Assembly: GCF_000154445.1 (NCBI RefSeq)
Contig: NZ_DS499562.1
DNA from: Intestinibacter bartlettii
Lineage (GTDB): Bacteria > Bacillota > Clostridia > Peptostreptococcales > Peptostreptococcaceae
Strand: one strand, 5' to 3'
Length of the DNA: 64,000 bases
In this document: piece after piece, positions 53,462 through 63,061 of the stretch
Layout of the letters: each line of letters starts with the position of its first letter
Numbering within the stretch: position 1 is the first letter of the stretch
Notes under the pieces: generated by a model
Database searches by the model: none
What the model saw: only the letters and a program-made list of their open reading frames with translations
What the model was told of the DNA's origin: nothing
Program-made: the position numbers and the translations under genes

Positions 53462-54625
53462 TTATATTAATGTTATTAGTCCAACTATCATTGCACTTAA
53501 TACACTAACTGCAAATCCCCCTATCATAGCTTTAAATGCTAATTTTGAAAGGACTTTTCTTTTTTCTGGGCATAATGCAGATATCCCTGAAATACAAATT
53601 CCCATACTTGATATATTTGCAAAACCACAAAGTGAAATAGCCATTACTAAACCTGTTCTATAGTCTAAAGTTTGTATTACTTCTCCTAATGTTTGGAATG
53701 CAACAAATTCATTTAATACTAACTTTTCACCTAATAGTTGACCTGCTCTAAGTATTTCTGCTCCATCAAGCCCCATTAAAAATCCTATCGGTGAGAATAT
53801 ATAAGAGAATATTTGTTGTAATGTTATACCGAATATACCCAATATTCCATTTACTAAAGCAACTAAACCTATTATTGCTATTAAAGATGCACCTATCGCT
53901 AAAGCACTTTGAAGACCATTCATTGCACCTTCTGCTATAGCCCCTATAAGGTTTTCGTTATCACCTTTGTTATCCATACTTACATTTTCGATATTTTCTA
54001 CAGTTTCTAATTCTGGTAATAATAATTTTGATATTGCTATACTCCCAAATGGAACTAGTGCACTTGCTATTAAGAGATATTCCATAGGTATTCCCAATGC
54101 AACATACCCTCCTATTATTGTAGCAGACATACTACCCATTCCAGATATTAATACTACCATGATTTCACTTTCTGTCATAGACATTAAGTATTTACTAATT
54201 AATATTGGACTTTCTGTTTGTCCCAAGAACATATTTGCTACTGCTACGAAACTTTCAACTTTACTTGTTCCTAATAATTTTCCAACAACTGTTCCTATAA
54301 CTTTAACAATAAATCCTAAAATACCTAGATAATATAATGCTCCAACTAATGCTGAAATAAATATTATATTTCCTAATGTTTGTATTCCGAATATAGATCC
54401 GGTAGGCGCTGATGAGTTTGCAAGACTTCCAAATACGAAACTAATTCCATCCATTCCGTAAGTTAAAACTCGAGTTACTACATCCGAAACCTTCTCGATA
54501 GCTAATCTTCCTAATGGGAATTTAACTAGCATAAAAGCTATTATAAATTGTATTCCTAATGCTTTTAATACAGTCTTAAGTGGCACATCTTTTTTGCTTG
54601 CTGATAACAAATACATAATTGCCAT
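53462..54625 (-). CDS. nupC: Concentrative nucleoside transporter (NupC family), N-terminus uncertain
   Basis: At least 387 residues with many hydrophobic segments and the CNT motifs 'FLGQTESPILISKYLMSMT', 'GSMSATIIGGYVALGIP' and 'LVLNEFVAFQTLG'. It imports nucleosides with protons or sodium. The given start is the first ATG, but family members have a longer first membrane helix. The same frame continues upstream as 'IVISILGILVV' to a TAG at ~54660, with no ATG/GTG/TTG; the GAGAGAGGAAG ribosome site suggests a start near 54657 (ATA). Confidence 0.88.
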   Translation of the reverse strand: MAIMYLLSASKKDVPLKTVLKALGIQFIIAFMLVKFPLGRLAIEKVSDVVTRVLTYGMDGISFVFGSLANSSAPTGSIFGIQTLGNIIFISALVGALYYLGILGFIVKVIGTVVGKLLGTSKVESFVAVANMFLGQTESPILISKYLMSMTESEIMVVLISGMGSMSATIIGGYVALGIPMEYLLIASALVPFGSIAISKLLLPELETVENIENVSMDNKGDNENLIGAIAEGAMNGLQSALAIGASLIAIIGLVALVNGILGIFGITLQQIFSYIFSPIGFLMGLDGAEILRAGQLLGEKLVLNEFVAFQTLGEVIQTLDYRTGLVMAISLCGFANISSMGICISGISALCPEKRKVLSKLAFKAMIGGFAVSVLSAMIVGLITLI

Positions 54626-54812
54626 AACTACTAAGATTCCTAATATACTTATTACTATTTTCTATTTTTTCTTCCTCTCTCGGTTTAAATTTTATTAATA
54701 ACCTTTAAACTATAAATTTTAATTTAATAAATAGTTTTTACATATATTAATCAATTATCCCCTATATTTAAATAGCCATCTAGAAAATATATATCTGCTG
54801 TTTTTTAATTTT

Positions 54813-54979
54813 TAACTTGTCTAATAACTTGTCTATTTATCTGCATTTAAAATTCTAGCATCATATACAAATAATGTCAATCGTTTTCCCTTTAAACTAT
54901 TGCTTGTCAAAGCTTACATATTTTTTATATAATTATTATAGAATCGTTTAACTTGTATAATAATTATATAACTTGTCTA
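54813..54979. promoter_or_regulatory. Four operator-like direct repeats in the nupC-GntR gap
   Basis: TAACTTGTCTA at 54813-54823, 54825-54835 and 54969-54979, and TAACTTGTATA at 54949-54959. One pair has a 12-base and the other a 20-base period; each pair lies on the side of one divergent gene. They are likely sites of the adjacent GntR regulator. Confidence 0.6.
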
Positions 54980-54999
54980 TTTTTTTAAAGGAGCTTTTT

Positions 55000-55743
55000 A
55001 TGAACGATATAAATATAAGAAAAAAAATCAAAGAACCAAAATACGTAACCATATATAATATACTATTTAAAATGATTACACTAGGAGAGTTTTCAAAAAA
55101 CGATAGACTCCCGTCTGAACCAGACTTAGCAAGAGATTTAGGGGTTAGCAGAACAACATTAAGACAAGCGCTTACATTACTTCAAGAAGACGGACTTATA
55201 AAAATAATTAGGGGTAAGGGGAATTTTATTACAAAAGACAGTCATTACATAAACACTATTCCTAATAACAAAATTCAAAGTTCAGTTTATAATTTTTTAA
55301 GCAATTCTAATAAAATAGATGATATAGAAATGGAATTTCATCTAGAACCTTGCTCAGATTATTTCCACATGATTTTGGGTTCAAAACCAGCAGCTGTAGT
55401 AGTTATAGATAGATGGTATAAAATTGATAAAAAGGTAGTTGCCTATGCATTTAGTATTATGCCAATCGATAATATTTCTAAATTTGATATAGATTTAAAT
55501 AATCATGAACAGTTATTAAACTTTGTGGAAAAGGATATCTATAATGATTGCAACAATATTATGTTAGATGTTAAGTTTTCAATTTCAGGAAATTATGCTT
55601 CTAAGAGATCCTCATTTCCTGATAATGAACAGTTTTTTTTAATCGAAGAAAAGGTTTCTACATATAATGAATTTACCATGGAATTTAGTAAATTTTATCT
55701 TCCTGTAGATATGTCTAGTATAAGGATTAATTTAAAAAGATAA
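55000..55743 (+). CDS. GntR/HutC-family regulator of nucleoside salvage
   Basis: 247 residues from the ATG at 55000 (AAAGGAG site). Winged helix 'LPSEPDLARDLGVSRTTLRQALTLLQEDGLIKIIRGKGNFI' in outline, then a UTRA domain. Transcribed away from nupC-deoB-deoC-pdp with repeated sites between, so it most likely controls both. This replaces the DeoR- or CytR-type regulators better known for deo genes. Confidence 0.9.
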   Translation: MNDINIRKKIKEPKYVTIYNILFKMITLGEFSKNDRLPSEPDLARDLGVSRTTLRQALTLLQEDGLIKIIRGKGNFITKDSHYINTIPNNKIQSSVYNFLSNSNKIDDIEMEFHLEPCSDYFHMILGSKPAAVVVIDRWYKIDKKVVAYAFSIMPIDNISKFDIDLNNHEQLLNFVEKDIYNDCNNIMLDVKFSISGNYASKRSSFPDNEQFFLIEEKVSTYNEFTMEFSKFYLPVDMSSIRINLKR

Positions 55744-55782
55744 TTATTTCAAATTAAATTTAGAGTTGTTTTTATAACAAAA

Positions 55783-55813
55783 ATAGGTTTCCTATAAAAC
55801 GATAACCTCTTGG
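55783..55813 (+). terminator. Weak terminator-like hairpin after the GntR gene
   Basis: AGGTT...AACCT stem shortly after the stop, without a strong T-run. The rest of 55744-56011 shows only a second hairpin (AGGGATTG/CAATCCCT at ~55955-55975). Confidence 0.3.
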
Positions 55814-56011
55814 AGTGTAAATTGATTTGTGCTTTATAGCAATTTCGCTTCTCTATAGCAACTTATTTATTAATAATATTTCTAAATACCCAATAATTAT
55901 TCATAATATGGATATTTATTTGTAAAATGGTAAAACTAAATCTAGTGGAGTTTGAGGGATTGATTTCAATCCCTTATACCTCAACAAATTTTGAATATTG
56001 ATTTTTAAAAT

Positions 56012-56866
56012 CTATATTCTATTATCAAAGTATATAGATAATTGGTTATAAATACTATCCCAATCTCTATATCTTACAGTCCACTTTTTCATTATATTCT
56101 GACTTGCTAAATATAGTATTTTTAATAAAGATTCGTCAGATGGAAAAGTGGATTTTGTTTTAGTTACTTTCCTAAATTGTCTATTGACGCCCTCTATTAT
56201 ATTAGTCGTATACATAATAGTTCTTATCTCTTGTGGAAAACTAAAGAATGGTTAAATTACATCCCAATTATCTCTCCAAATTCTTATTGCTGTAGGATAT
56301 TTTTTACCCCATTTTTCTTCAACAACATCTAGAGCCGATAAGGCTTCCGCCTCATTTATAGCTTTATAAACAAGTTTAAAATCATTCATTAGTTCTTTAG
56401 AATCTTTATATGATACATATTCAATTACAACATCAGTTATATGACTTACATACTCAGCAGATATCTCTATTCCATAAAGGTCCTTTATTTGATCATGTAT
56501 ATCTCTTGTTGACATTCCTCTTGCATAAAGCGAGATAATTTTTTCTTCTAAAGCAGAAATATCCCTAGTATGTTTTGGTATAACTTTTGGATTGTAATTA
56601 CTATCTCTATCCCTTGGAATATCTAAGTCTATATTTCCAAACTGTGATTTAACAGTTTTTTTACTATATCCATTTCTTCTATTTTCAGTATGTTTATTTA
56701 GGCTATCGACTTTTTCATATCCTAATTCGAGCGTTAGCTCCTTTTCTAATATTTCTTGTATTACATCTTTGAACATATCCTTTAGATAATCGCCTATATC
56801 TTTTGGAGTTTGAAATCCTCCATCTGCTATTATTTGTATTATTAATTCTTTGCTTAAGTTTCTCAT
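56012..56866 (-). pseudogene. IS256-family transposase, internally deleted and interrupted
   Basis: Frame 56866-56252 holds the N-terminal part of a Mutator/IS256 transposase ('ELGYEKVDSLNKHTENRRNG', 'EEKIISLYARGMSTRDIHDQ'). It then jumps from 'VSHITDVV' straight to 'ELMNDFKLVYKAINEAEA', so the segment with the first catalytic Asp residues is lost. 'RIWRDNWDVI' ends in TAA, and the same frame goes on with 'PFFSFPQEIRTIMYTTNIIE' ... 'KWTVRYRDWDSIYNQL' to 56012. Terminal inverted repeats were not found. The element is dead. Confidence 0.88.
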
Positions 56867-56959
56867 AAAAAATACTCCTTCCTGGCATTGACTTATATTT
56901 TTATCATTGCCATAAAGGAGTATTTATTTCATAATAATCACAAATTATTTTACATTGTC

Positions 56960-57000
56960 AAAAGGCTTGGCCCCTTTATAATTAAGGTGTCAAGCCCTTT
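56960..57000 (-). terminator. Terminator after the SH3b protein gene
   Basis: Imperfect stem AAAGGGCTTGACACCTT/AAGGGGCCAAGCCTTT followed by a short T stretch on the minus strand. Confidence 0.6.
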
Positions 57001-57055
57001 ATTTAATTCAAATTATTTTATTCAGTTTTATTTGTCACAGATGTTTTTTCTTCTA

Positions 57056-58600
57056 CTATTTTTCTACTACTTTTACTCCAATTAATTTTGTTACTGTATT
57101 ACCATGTGAATCTATTACTGATACATTTACCCAATATTGTCCTGGTTTACTTGTATCTACACCACTTGCATCTATAGTAGCTTTATTTGTTATATCTCCA
57201 TCTTCTTTATCTATAACTTTTAAGTCTAAATCTTTTATTTCGAATTTATCTCCTACATTTAAAGTTATGCTATCTTTAGAAGTTATTACTGGTGCTTCAT
57301 CTTTTACTACTGGCGCTTTTTTTACTACTTTTACTCCAATTAATTTTGTTACTGTATTACCATGTGAATCTATTACTGATACATTTACCCAATATTGTCC
57401 TGGTTTACTTGTATCTACACCACTTGCATCTATAGTAGCTTTATTTGTTATATCTCCATCTTCTTTATCTATAACTTTTAAGTCTAAATCTTTTATTTCG
57501 AATTTATCTCCTACATTTAAAGTTATGCTATCTTTAGAAGTTATTACTGGTGCTTCATCTTTTACTACTGGCGCTTTTTTTACTACTTTTACTCCAATTA
57601 ATTTTGTTACTGTATTACCATGTGAATCTATTACTGATAATTTTACCCAATATTGTCCTGGTTTACTTGTATCTACATCACTTGCATCTATAGTAGCTTT
57701 ATTTGTTATATCTCCATCTTCTTTATCTATAACTTTTAAGTCTAGATCTTTTATTTCGAATTTATCTCCTACATTTAAAGTTATGCTATCTTTAGAAGTT
57801 ACTACTGGTGCTTCATCTTTTACTACTGGCGCTTTTTCTACTACTTTTACTCCAATTAATTTTGTTACTGTATTACCATGTGAATCTATTACTGATAATT
57901 TTACCCAATATTGTCCTGGTTTACTTGTATCTACATCACTTGCATCTATAACAGCTTTATTTGTTATATCTCCATCTTCTTTATCTATAACTTTTAAGTC
58001 TAGATCTTTTATTTCAAATTTATCTCCTACATTTAAAGTTATGCTATCTTTAGAAGTTACTACTGGCGCTTCATCTTTTACTACTGGCGCTTTTTCTACT
58101 ACTTTTACTCCAATTAATTTTGTTACTGTATTACCATGTGAATCTATTACTGATAATTTTACCCAATATTGTCCTGGTTTACTTGTATCTACATCACTTG
58201 CATCTATAACAGCTTTGTCTGTTATATCTCCATCTTCTTTATCTATAACTTTTAAGTCTAGATCTTTTATTTCAAATTTATCTCCTACATTTAAAGTTAT
58301 GCTATCTTTAGAAGTTACTACTGGTGCTTCATCTTTTACTACTGGCGCTTTTTCTACTACTTTTACTCCAATTAATTTTGTTACTGTATTACCATGTGAA
58401 TCTATTACTGATAATTTTACCCAATATTGTCCTGGTTTACTTGTATCTACATCACTTGCATCTATAACAGCTTTGTCTGTTATATCTCCATCTTCTTTAT
58501 CTATAACTTTTAAGTCTAAATCTTTTATTTCGAATTTATCTCCTACATTTAAAGTTATGCTATCTTTAGAAGTTACTACTGGTGCTTCATCTTTTACTGG
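57056..58600 (-). repeat. Six tandem 258-base repeats within the SH3b gene
   Basis: Six consecutive copies of a 258-base unit, differing at a few codons (for example S-D-V-D versus S-G-V-D, and D-K-A-V versus N-K-A-T). Changes are shared by neighbouring copies, as expected from unequal recombination. Confidence 0.9.
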
Positions 58601-59431
58601 AGTTTCGCCTATTTCTAACCATTTAGTGTAAGCATATCCATTTAAGTTATTATATCTTACTTTTGTCCAACCTTTAACTGGAGATTTATCAGCTAATATT
58701 TCTAATACATCACCTGTTTTAGAATTATCTAATAGTGCAGTATGTGTTCCTTGTCCTGCTCTTATTGCTAAATATTGATCTTTAGTTGATTTAGTATTAA
58801 CTTTAGCAGTCCCAATTACTTCAGGATCCGTACTTCCTTGTTCCATTTCATCTAAGTATTTACTAGATATATATCCTACTTTGCTACCGAATTTTATTTG
58901 ATACCAACCATTAGAGCATTTACCTGTAACTTGGAATACTTGTCCCGCAGCTAATTTTCCTATTTTTGCATAAGAAGTTGATGGTCCAGTTCTTACATTA
59001 AAGCTAATTTGTGCTTTGAATACATCACTACAATCTTCTACTTCTGTTACTGTAGTTGAAGATGTTTTAACATATTTTTTAGATATATAAGCTGTTCCAC
59101 CTTTATAATTTATTTCATACCAATTTGAATTTTCCCCAACGATTTCTACTTTATTACCTGTATATAATTTTCCTATTATTTTACCAGATAATGATGCTTT
59201 ATTTCTAACGTTTAATCTACTATTTCCTACTTTAACTTTTCCTACTTTTATAGTTATTTTTGAATCTTGTGCTAAAACTTTTTCCACTTTAGTTTTTGTA
59301 CCAGTTTCAACATTTGCATTTGCTAGAGCAGTATTATCTGCGTAAACAGATACTGTTGTAGCTACTATTAACCCAGCTGTTATAATTACTTTGCCACATC
59401 TTTTCTTAAACATTTGAAAACTTTTACTCAT
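57056..59431 (-). CDS. Secreted SH3b protein with six DUF5011-type repeats
   Basis: 791 residues. Signal peptide (~1-31, ending SVYA). Three bacterial SH3 domains follow: ~55-108 ('RLNVRNKASLSGKIIGKL'), ~115-172 ('FNVRTGPSTSYAKIGKL') and ~185-272. Residues ~275-791 are six tandem 86-residue copies of a DUF5011/Ig-like domain ('LNVGDKFEIKDLDLKVIDKE', 'SKPGQYWV', 'VIDSHGNTVTKLIGVKVV'). The 258-base copies are almost identical in DNA. No LPXTG motif or choline/CWB2 anchor is present, so wall contact is probably through the SH3 domains. Confidence 0.88.
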   Translation of the reverse strand: MSKSFQMFKKRCGKVIITAGLIVATTVSVYADNTALANANVETGTKTKVEKVLAQDSKITIKVGKVKVGNSRLNVRNKASLSGKIIGKLYTGNKVEIVGENSNWYEINYKGGTAYISKKYVKTSSTTVTEVEDCSDVFKAQISFNVRTGPSTSYAKIGKLAAGQVFQVTGKCSNGWYQIKFGSKVGYISSKYLDEMEQGSTDPEVIGTAKVNTKSTKDQYLAIRAGQGTHTALLDNSKTGDVLEILADKSPVKGWTKVRYNNLNGYAYTKWLEIGETPVKDEAPVVTSKDSITLNVGDKFEIKDLDLKVIDKEDGDITDKAVIDASDVDTSKPGQYWVKLSVIDSHGNTVTKLIGVKVVEKAPVVKDEAPVVTSKDSITLNVGDKFEIKDLDLKVIDKEDGDITDKAVIDASDVDTSKPGQYWVKLSVIDSHGNTVTKLIGVKVVEKAPVVKDEAPVVTSKDSITLNVGDKFEIKDLDLKVIDKEDGDITNKAVIDASDVDTSKPGQYWVKLSVIDSHGNTVTKLIGVKVVEKAPVVKDEAPVVTSKDSITLNVGDKFEIKDLDLKVIDKEDGDITNKATIDASDVDTSKPGQYWVKLSVIDSHGNTVTKLIGVKVVKKAPVVKDEAPVITSKDSITLNVGDKFEIKDLDLKVIDKEDGDITNKATIDASGVDTSKPGQYWVNVSVIDSHGNTVTKLIGVKVVKKAPVVKDEAPVITSKDSITLNVGDKFEIKDLDLKVIDKEDGDITNKATIDASGVDTSKPGQYWVNVSVIDSHGNTVTKLIGVKVVEK

Positions 59432-59609
59432 TTTATTACTCCCCCTTTGAATTTTTATTTATGAGCTTAGTTATATTATAGTACATTTTCTAATGTTTTT
59501 GAGTGTTTTTTTGAAATTTTTTTATTTTTTGGTATTTTATTGCAATTTATTTCTTCTATATTCCACAGTATAAATCATTTTTTTACTTTATTGTTATTAC
59601 AAAATTTAA

Positions 59610-59660
59610 ATTAAAAATATTATAAACAAATTCAAGCAATTTGTTTATAATATTTTTAAT
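59610..59660. repeat. Perfect 23-base inverted repeat upstream of the SH3b gene
   Basis: Arms 59610-59632 and 59638-59660 are exact reverse complements (ATTAAAAATATTATAAACAA... ) around the loop CAAGC. It lies between the pyr terminator and the SH3b gene, ~180 bases before its start. It may be a leader hairpin, an operator or a small mobile-element relic. Confidence 0.6.
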
Positions 59661-59690
59661 CTGAATTGTCTAATATAGATATAATAAAAA

Positions 59691-59740
59691 AATAATTTGG
59701 GCTATAGAGTAATTCTGACACTCTATAGCCCAAATTATTT
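59691..59740 (-). terminator. Terminator of the pyrimidine operon
   Basis: Perfect 20-base arms (59691-59710 and 59720-59739, core GGGCTATAGAGT) followed by TATTTTTTTATT on the minus strand. Confidence 0.85.
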
Positions 59741-59802
59741 TTCACTTCAATAAATAAACACTTGCAAAATCAACAACATGTTATTTATTTTAATTTAGTT
59801 TA

Positions 59803-60387
59803 TTACATTCCTATTTCTTTGAATTCTCTACTTCCTGGTTTAACTAATTCTATTTTTCCTTCTTTGCATAAAGGACAATCATCAGCCTCATGAACTTGTA
59901 TGTCTAATTTTATAGCACTGTATATTGGCATTCCTATTGGAGCACTTGTTCTATCTGCTATACAAGCAACACCGATAACTTCTCCGCCTAATTCTTCTAA
60001 TGCTTTTTTAGTTTCTAGAGTTGATTTTCCTGTTGTTACAACATCTTCTGATATTATTATTTTAGCCCCTGGTTTAACTTCGAATCCTCTTCTTAATTGC
60101 ATTACTCCATCTTTTCTTTCAGTGAATACAGCTTCCTTGTTTAATTGTCTTCCTAATTCATAAGAAACTATTACACCACCCATAGCTGGTCCAACTACTA
60201 AGTCTATGTCTAAGTCTTTTATTTGATCAACAACTGTGCTTAATACTTGCGCAGCATATTCTGGGTATCTTAAAACTTTTGCACATTGTACATATCTGTT
60301 ACTGTGTTTTCCTGAAGATAATAAGAAGTGTCCTTCTAATAATGCATCACTTTTCTTTAATATTTCTACTACATCTACTTTGCTCAT
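59803..60387 (-). CDS. pyrE: Orotate phosphoribosyltransferase
   Basis: Makes OMP from orotate and PRPP. 194 residues; PRPP-binding loop 'IIISEDVVTTGKSTLETKKA' and the catalytic loop 'FTERKDGVMQLRRGFEV'. The C-terminal 'HEADDCPLCKEG' with two Cys is typical of the longer Firmicute form. Separated from pyrD by ~125 bases with no terminator seen. Confidence 0.96.
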   Translation of the reverse strand: MSKVDVVEILKKSDALLEGHFLLSSGKHSNRYVQCAKVLRYPEYAAQVLSTVVDQIKDLDIDLVVGPAMGGVIVSYELGRQLNKEAVFTERKDGVMQLRRGFEVKPGAKIIISEDVVTTGKSTLETKKALEELGGEVIGVACIADRTSAPIGMPIYSAIKLDIQVHEADDCPLCKEGKIELVKPGSREFKEIGM

Positions 60388-60513
60388 TTATATATTCCTC
60401 CGATAATTATAATTTATTTAAATTTTTAATCTTAATTTTTAATTTATTATTTCTAAAATTATATATTGTTACTTACACAATGTAACTTTACTCCGATTAA
60501 TTCCAACCGATAA

Positions 60514-61416
60514 CTATATTATTCCCCTTATTTCATCTAGAGATTTTATTCCCTCTTTTTCCATGAAATCATTTATTCCTTCTATTATTTCAAGTCCAAC
60601 TCTTGGATTCATAAAATTAGCTGTTCCGATTTGGACACAAGTTGCCCCTGCCATTATAAATTCTATCGCATCTTCGGCAGTTGTTATTCCTCCCATTCCG
60701 AATACTGGGATGCTGACATTTTTACAAACTTCGTGAACCATTCTTAGTGCTATTGGTTTTATCGCTGGACCTGATAAACCTGCATATACATTTTCAAATA
60801 CTGGTTTTCTATTTTTTATATCTATTGCAAGAGCTTTGAATGTATTTACTAAAGATACACCGTCTGCTCCTTCTTCTTCACAAACTTTTGCCATTTCTAC
60901 GATATCTTCTGCATTTGGTGAAAGTTTTATTACTAGTGGCTTTTTACAAACTGCCCTAACTTCTCTTACTACTTCTCTAGCAACTTCACTTTTTATTCCA
61001 AATGCCATTCCTCCTGCTTTAACATTTGGACAAGATATATTTAGTTCTATTATGTCGATATCTTTATCGTTTAAAAGTTCAACACCTTTTATGTAGTCTT
61101 CTAAACATCCACCCCCGATATTTGCAATTCTGACTAAATCTAATTTTTCAAAGAATGGAAGTTCTTTTTCTATAAAACCTTCAACTCCTGGATTTTCAAG
61201 ACCTACACTATTTATCATTCCTGATGGTGTTTCCCAAACCCTTATTCCATTGTTTCCTGGTTTTGCATTTAATGTAAGTCCTTTTCCACTTACTCCACCT
61301 AATTGTGATATATCATAAACTTCGTTGTACTCTCTTCCAAATCCAAAGGTACCAGATGCCATTATTATTGGATTTTTAAAAGTTAAATTTTTAAATTTTA
61401 CACTTAAATCAGCCAT
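60514..61416 (-). CDS. pyrD: Dihydroorotate dehydrogenase, class 1B catalytic subunit
   Basis: Oxidises dihydroorotate to orotate with FMN. 300 residues; 'NPIIMASGTFGFG', 'IIELNISCPNVKAGGMAFG' (catalytic Cys) and 'PVFGMGGITTAEDAIEFIMAGA' in outline. It overlaps the pyrK end by one base, and with PyrK forms the NAD-dependent heterotetramer. Confidence 0.97.
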   Translation of the reverse strand: MADLSVKFKNLTFKNPIIMASGTFGFGREYNEVYDISQLGGVSGKGLTLNAKPGNNGIRVWETPSGMINSVGLENPGVEGFIEKELPFFEKLDLVRIANIGGGCLEDYIKGVELLNDKDIDIIELNISCPNVKAGGMAFGIKSEVAREVVREVRAVCKKPLVIKLSPNAEDIVEMAKVCEEEGADGVSLVNTFKALAIDIKNRKPVFENVYAGLSGPAIKPIALRMVHEVCKNVSIPVFGMGGITTAEDAIEFIMAGATCVQIGTANFMNPRVGLEIIEGINDFMEKEGIKSLDEIRGII

Positions 61417-62120
61417 TAAAAAATCACATCCTCTCCCCAGAATACTGGACCGTCTTTACAAGTTTTTTTGTTTCCACCTTGAGTTTTACAAGTACATACT
61501 AAACATGCACCCATACCACAAGCCATTCTATTTTCAAGGGATACCATTACTCTTGTATTTGTCCCCTTTTCAGCATTTGTTTTTTCAACTTTGTCCATTA
61601 ATGCCTTCATCATTGGTGTCGGACCACAAGTTAATATGTAGTCATATTCCTCTGTATTTATTATGTCTGTAACAAAAGTGCTTCCCACAGCAGTCTTAAC
61701 ATTGTTACATACTTCTTCATATTTATCTATTAAAATAGGTTCATTTCTAAAACCTAAATATGAATCGCTACTTGGTATATTTTTTGCAACTAAGTATAGA
61801 GGTGCTACTCCTATTCCCCCTCCTACTAATGCAACTTTACCTTCCACCTTTTGATATCCGTTACCATAAGGTCCTTCTAATTTTATGTTGTCGCCAGGTG
61901 TTAATCTGCTAAAGATTTTTGTTCCTTCGCCAACTACTTTATATAAAAAAGTTATGCTGTTTTCATCTATATCATGAATACTGATAGGTCTTGATAAGGT
62001 TGGATAATTATCCCATGCTCTAAGCATATAAAATTGACCCATTCTTCCTTTGAATTCTCCCTGTACCTTCATTTGGTACATATCTTCTCCTATGTATGTG
62101 TTTTCTATTATTTTGTACAT
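61416..62120 (-). CDS. pyrK: Dihydroorotate dehydrogenase electron-transfer subunit
   Basis: 234 residues: FAD domain ('TLSRPISIHDID'), NAD domain ('KVALVGGGIGVAPLYLVAKN') and a C-terminal 2Fe-2S site ('CGMGACLVCTCKT', then 'KKTCKDGPVF'). Passes electrons from PyrD to NAD+. Confidence 0.96.
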   Translation of the reverse strand: MYKIIENTYIGEDMYQMKVQGEFKGRMGQFYMLRAWDNYPTLSRPISIHDIDENSITFLYKVVGEGTKIFSRLTPGDNIKLEGPYGNGYQKVEGKVALVGGGIGVAPLYLVAKNIPSSDSYLGFRNEPILIDKYEEVCNNVKTAVGSTFVTDIINTEEYDYILTCGPTPMMKALMDKVEKTNAEKGTNTRVMVSLENRMACGMGACLVCTCKTQGGNKKTCKDGPVFWGEDVIF

Positions 62121-62124
62121 TATT

Positions 62125-63048
62125 TTACTCCTCTACATCTACCCCTAATAGTTTCATTATTAAAGCCATTCTTACATACATTCCAAACTTAGCTTGTTGG
62201 AAATATACTGCTCTTTTGTCGTTGTCTACTTCTGTTGCGATTTCATTTACTCTTGGTAGTGGGTGCATTACTAACATATTTTCTGGTGCTTTACTCATTT
62301 TGTCTGCATCTAATCTGTAGCAGTCTTTTAATAATTCATATTCTTCCAAATCTGCAAATCTTTCTTTTTGGATTCTTGTCATGTATAAAAGATCTAAACT
62401 TGGAATTGCATTATCTAAACTTGCAGTTTCATAATAAACATGATCTTTAAGATATTGTTTTACATATCCAGGCATTCTTAATTGTTCTGGAGCTATAAAT
62501 ACGAATTTACTGTCGTTGTATCTGTTCATTGCTTTTACAAGTGAATGTACAGTTCTTCCGTATTTTAAGTCCCCACATAATCCTATTACGTGGTTATCTA
62601 ATCTTCCTGTTAATGTTTTTATTGTTAGTAAATCTGTTAGTGTTTGAGTTGGATGTTGATTTCCACCATCTCCTGCGTTAATAAAAGGTACTTCTGTATA
62701 TTTTACAGCTTCGTCTGCTGAGCCTGCTATTGGATGTCTCATCGCGATTATATCAACGTATCCAGATACTATTCTTATTGTGTCAGCTAGTGATTCTCCT
62801 TTTGATGCTGATGATGAACCAGGTTCTGAGAATCCGACAACATTTCCGCCTAATCTCTTCATAGCTGATTCAAAACTAAGTCTAGTTCTAGTTGATGGTT
62901 CATAAAATAATGTAGCTAATAATTTTCCCTTACAAACTTCAGAATATTTGTCAGGATTAGCCATGATTTGTTGAGCCAAATCTAAAATTTCATCTATTTC
63001 TTTAATTGAAAAGTCTTCTGGTTGGACCAAATTTCTTGATTTTAACAT
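62125..63048 (-). CDS. pyrB: Aspartate carbamoyltransferase, catalytic chain
   Basis: Condenses carbamoyl phosphate and aspartate. 307 residues; 'YEPSTRTRLSFESAMKRLGG' and 'NAGDGGNQHPTQTLTDL' are the carbamoyl-phosphate sites. No pyrI regulatory chain follows: pyrK starts four bases after the stop. First gene of the operon, controlled by a PyrR-binding loop in the leader. Confidence 0.97.
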   Translation of the reverse strand: MLKSRNLVQPEDFSIKEIDEILDLAQQIMANPDKYSEVCKGKLLATLFYEPSTRTRLSFESAMKRLGGNVVGFSEPGSSSASKGESLADTIRIVSGYVDIIAMRHPIAGSADEAVKYTEVPFINAGDGGNQHPTQTLTDLLTIKTLTGRLDNHVIGLCGDLKYGRTVHSLVKAMNRYNDSKFVFIAPEQLRMPGYVKQYLKDHVYYETASLDNAIPSLDLLYMTRIQKERFADLEEYELLKDCYRLDADKMSKAPENMLVMHPLPRVNEIATEVDNDKRAVYFQQAKFGMYVRMALIMKLLGVDVEE

Positions 63049-63061
63049 ATTTATCCTCCTT

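Noticed and set aside
57056..58600. Possible CRISPR-like array
   Set aside because: The repeat unit is 258 bases, fully coding and without spacers.
57267..58631. 454-codon open frame on the plus strand opposite the SH3b gene
   Set aside because: It mirrors the tandem repeats on the other strand; the minus-strand protein has a signal peptide and known domains, and this frame has no recognisable domain.
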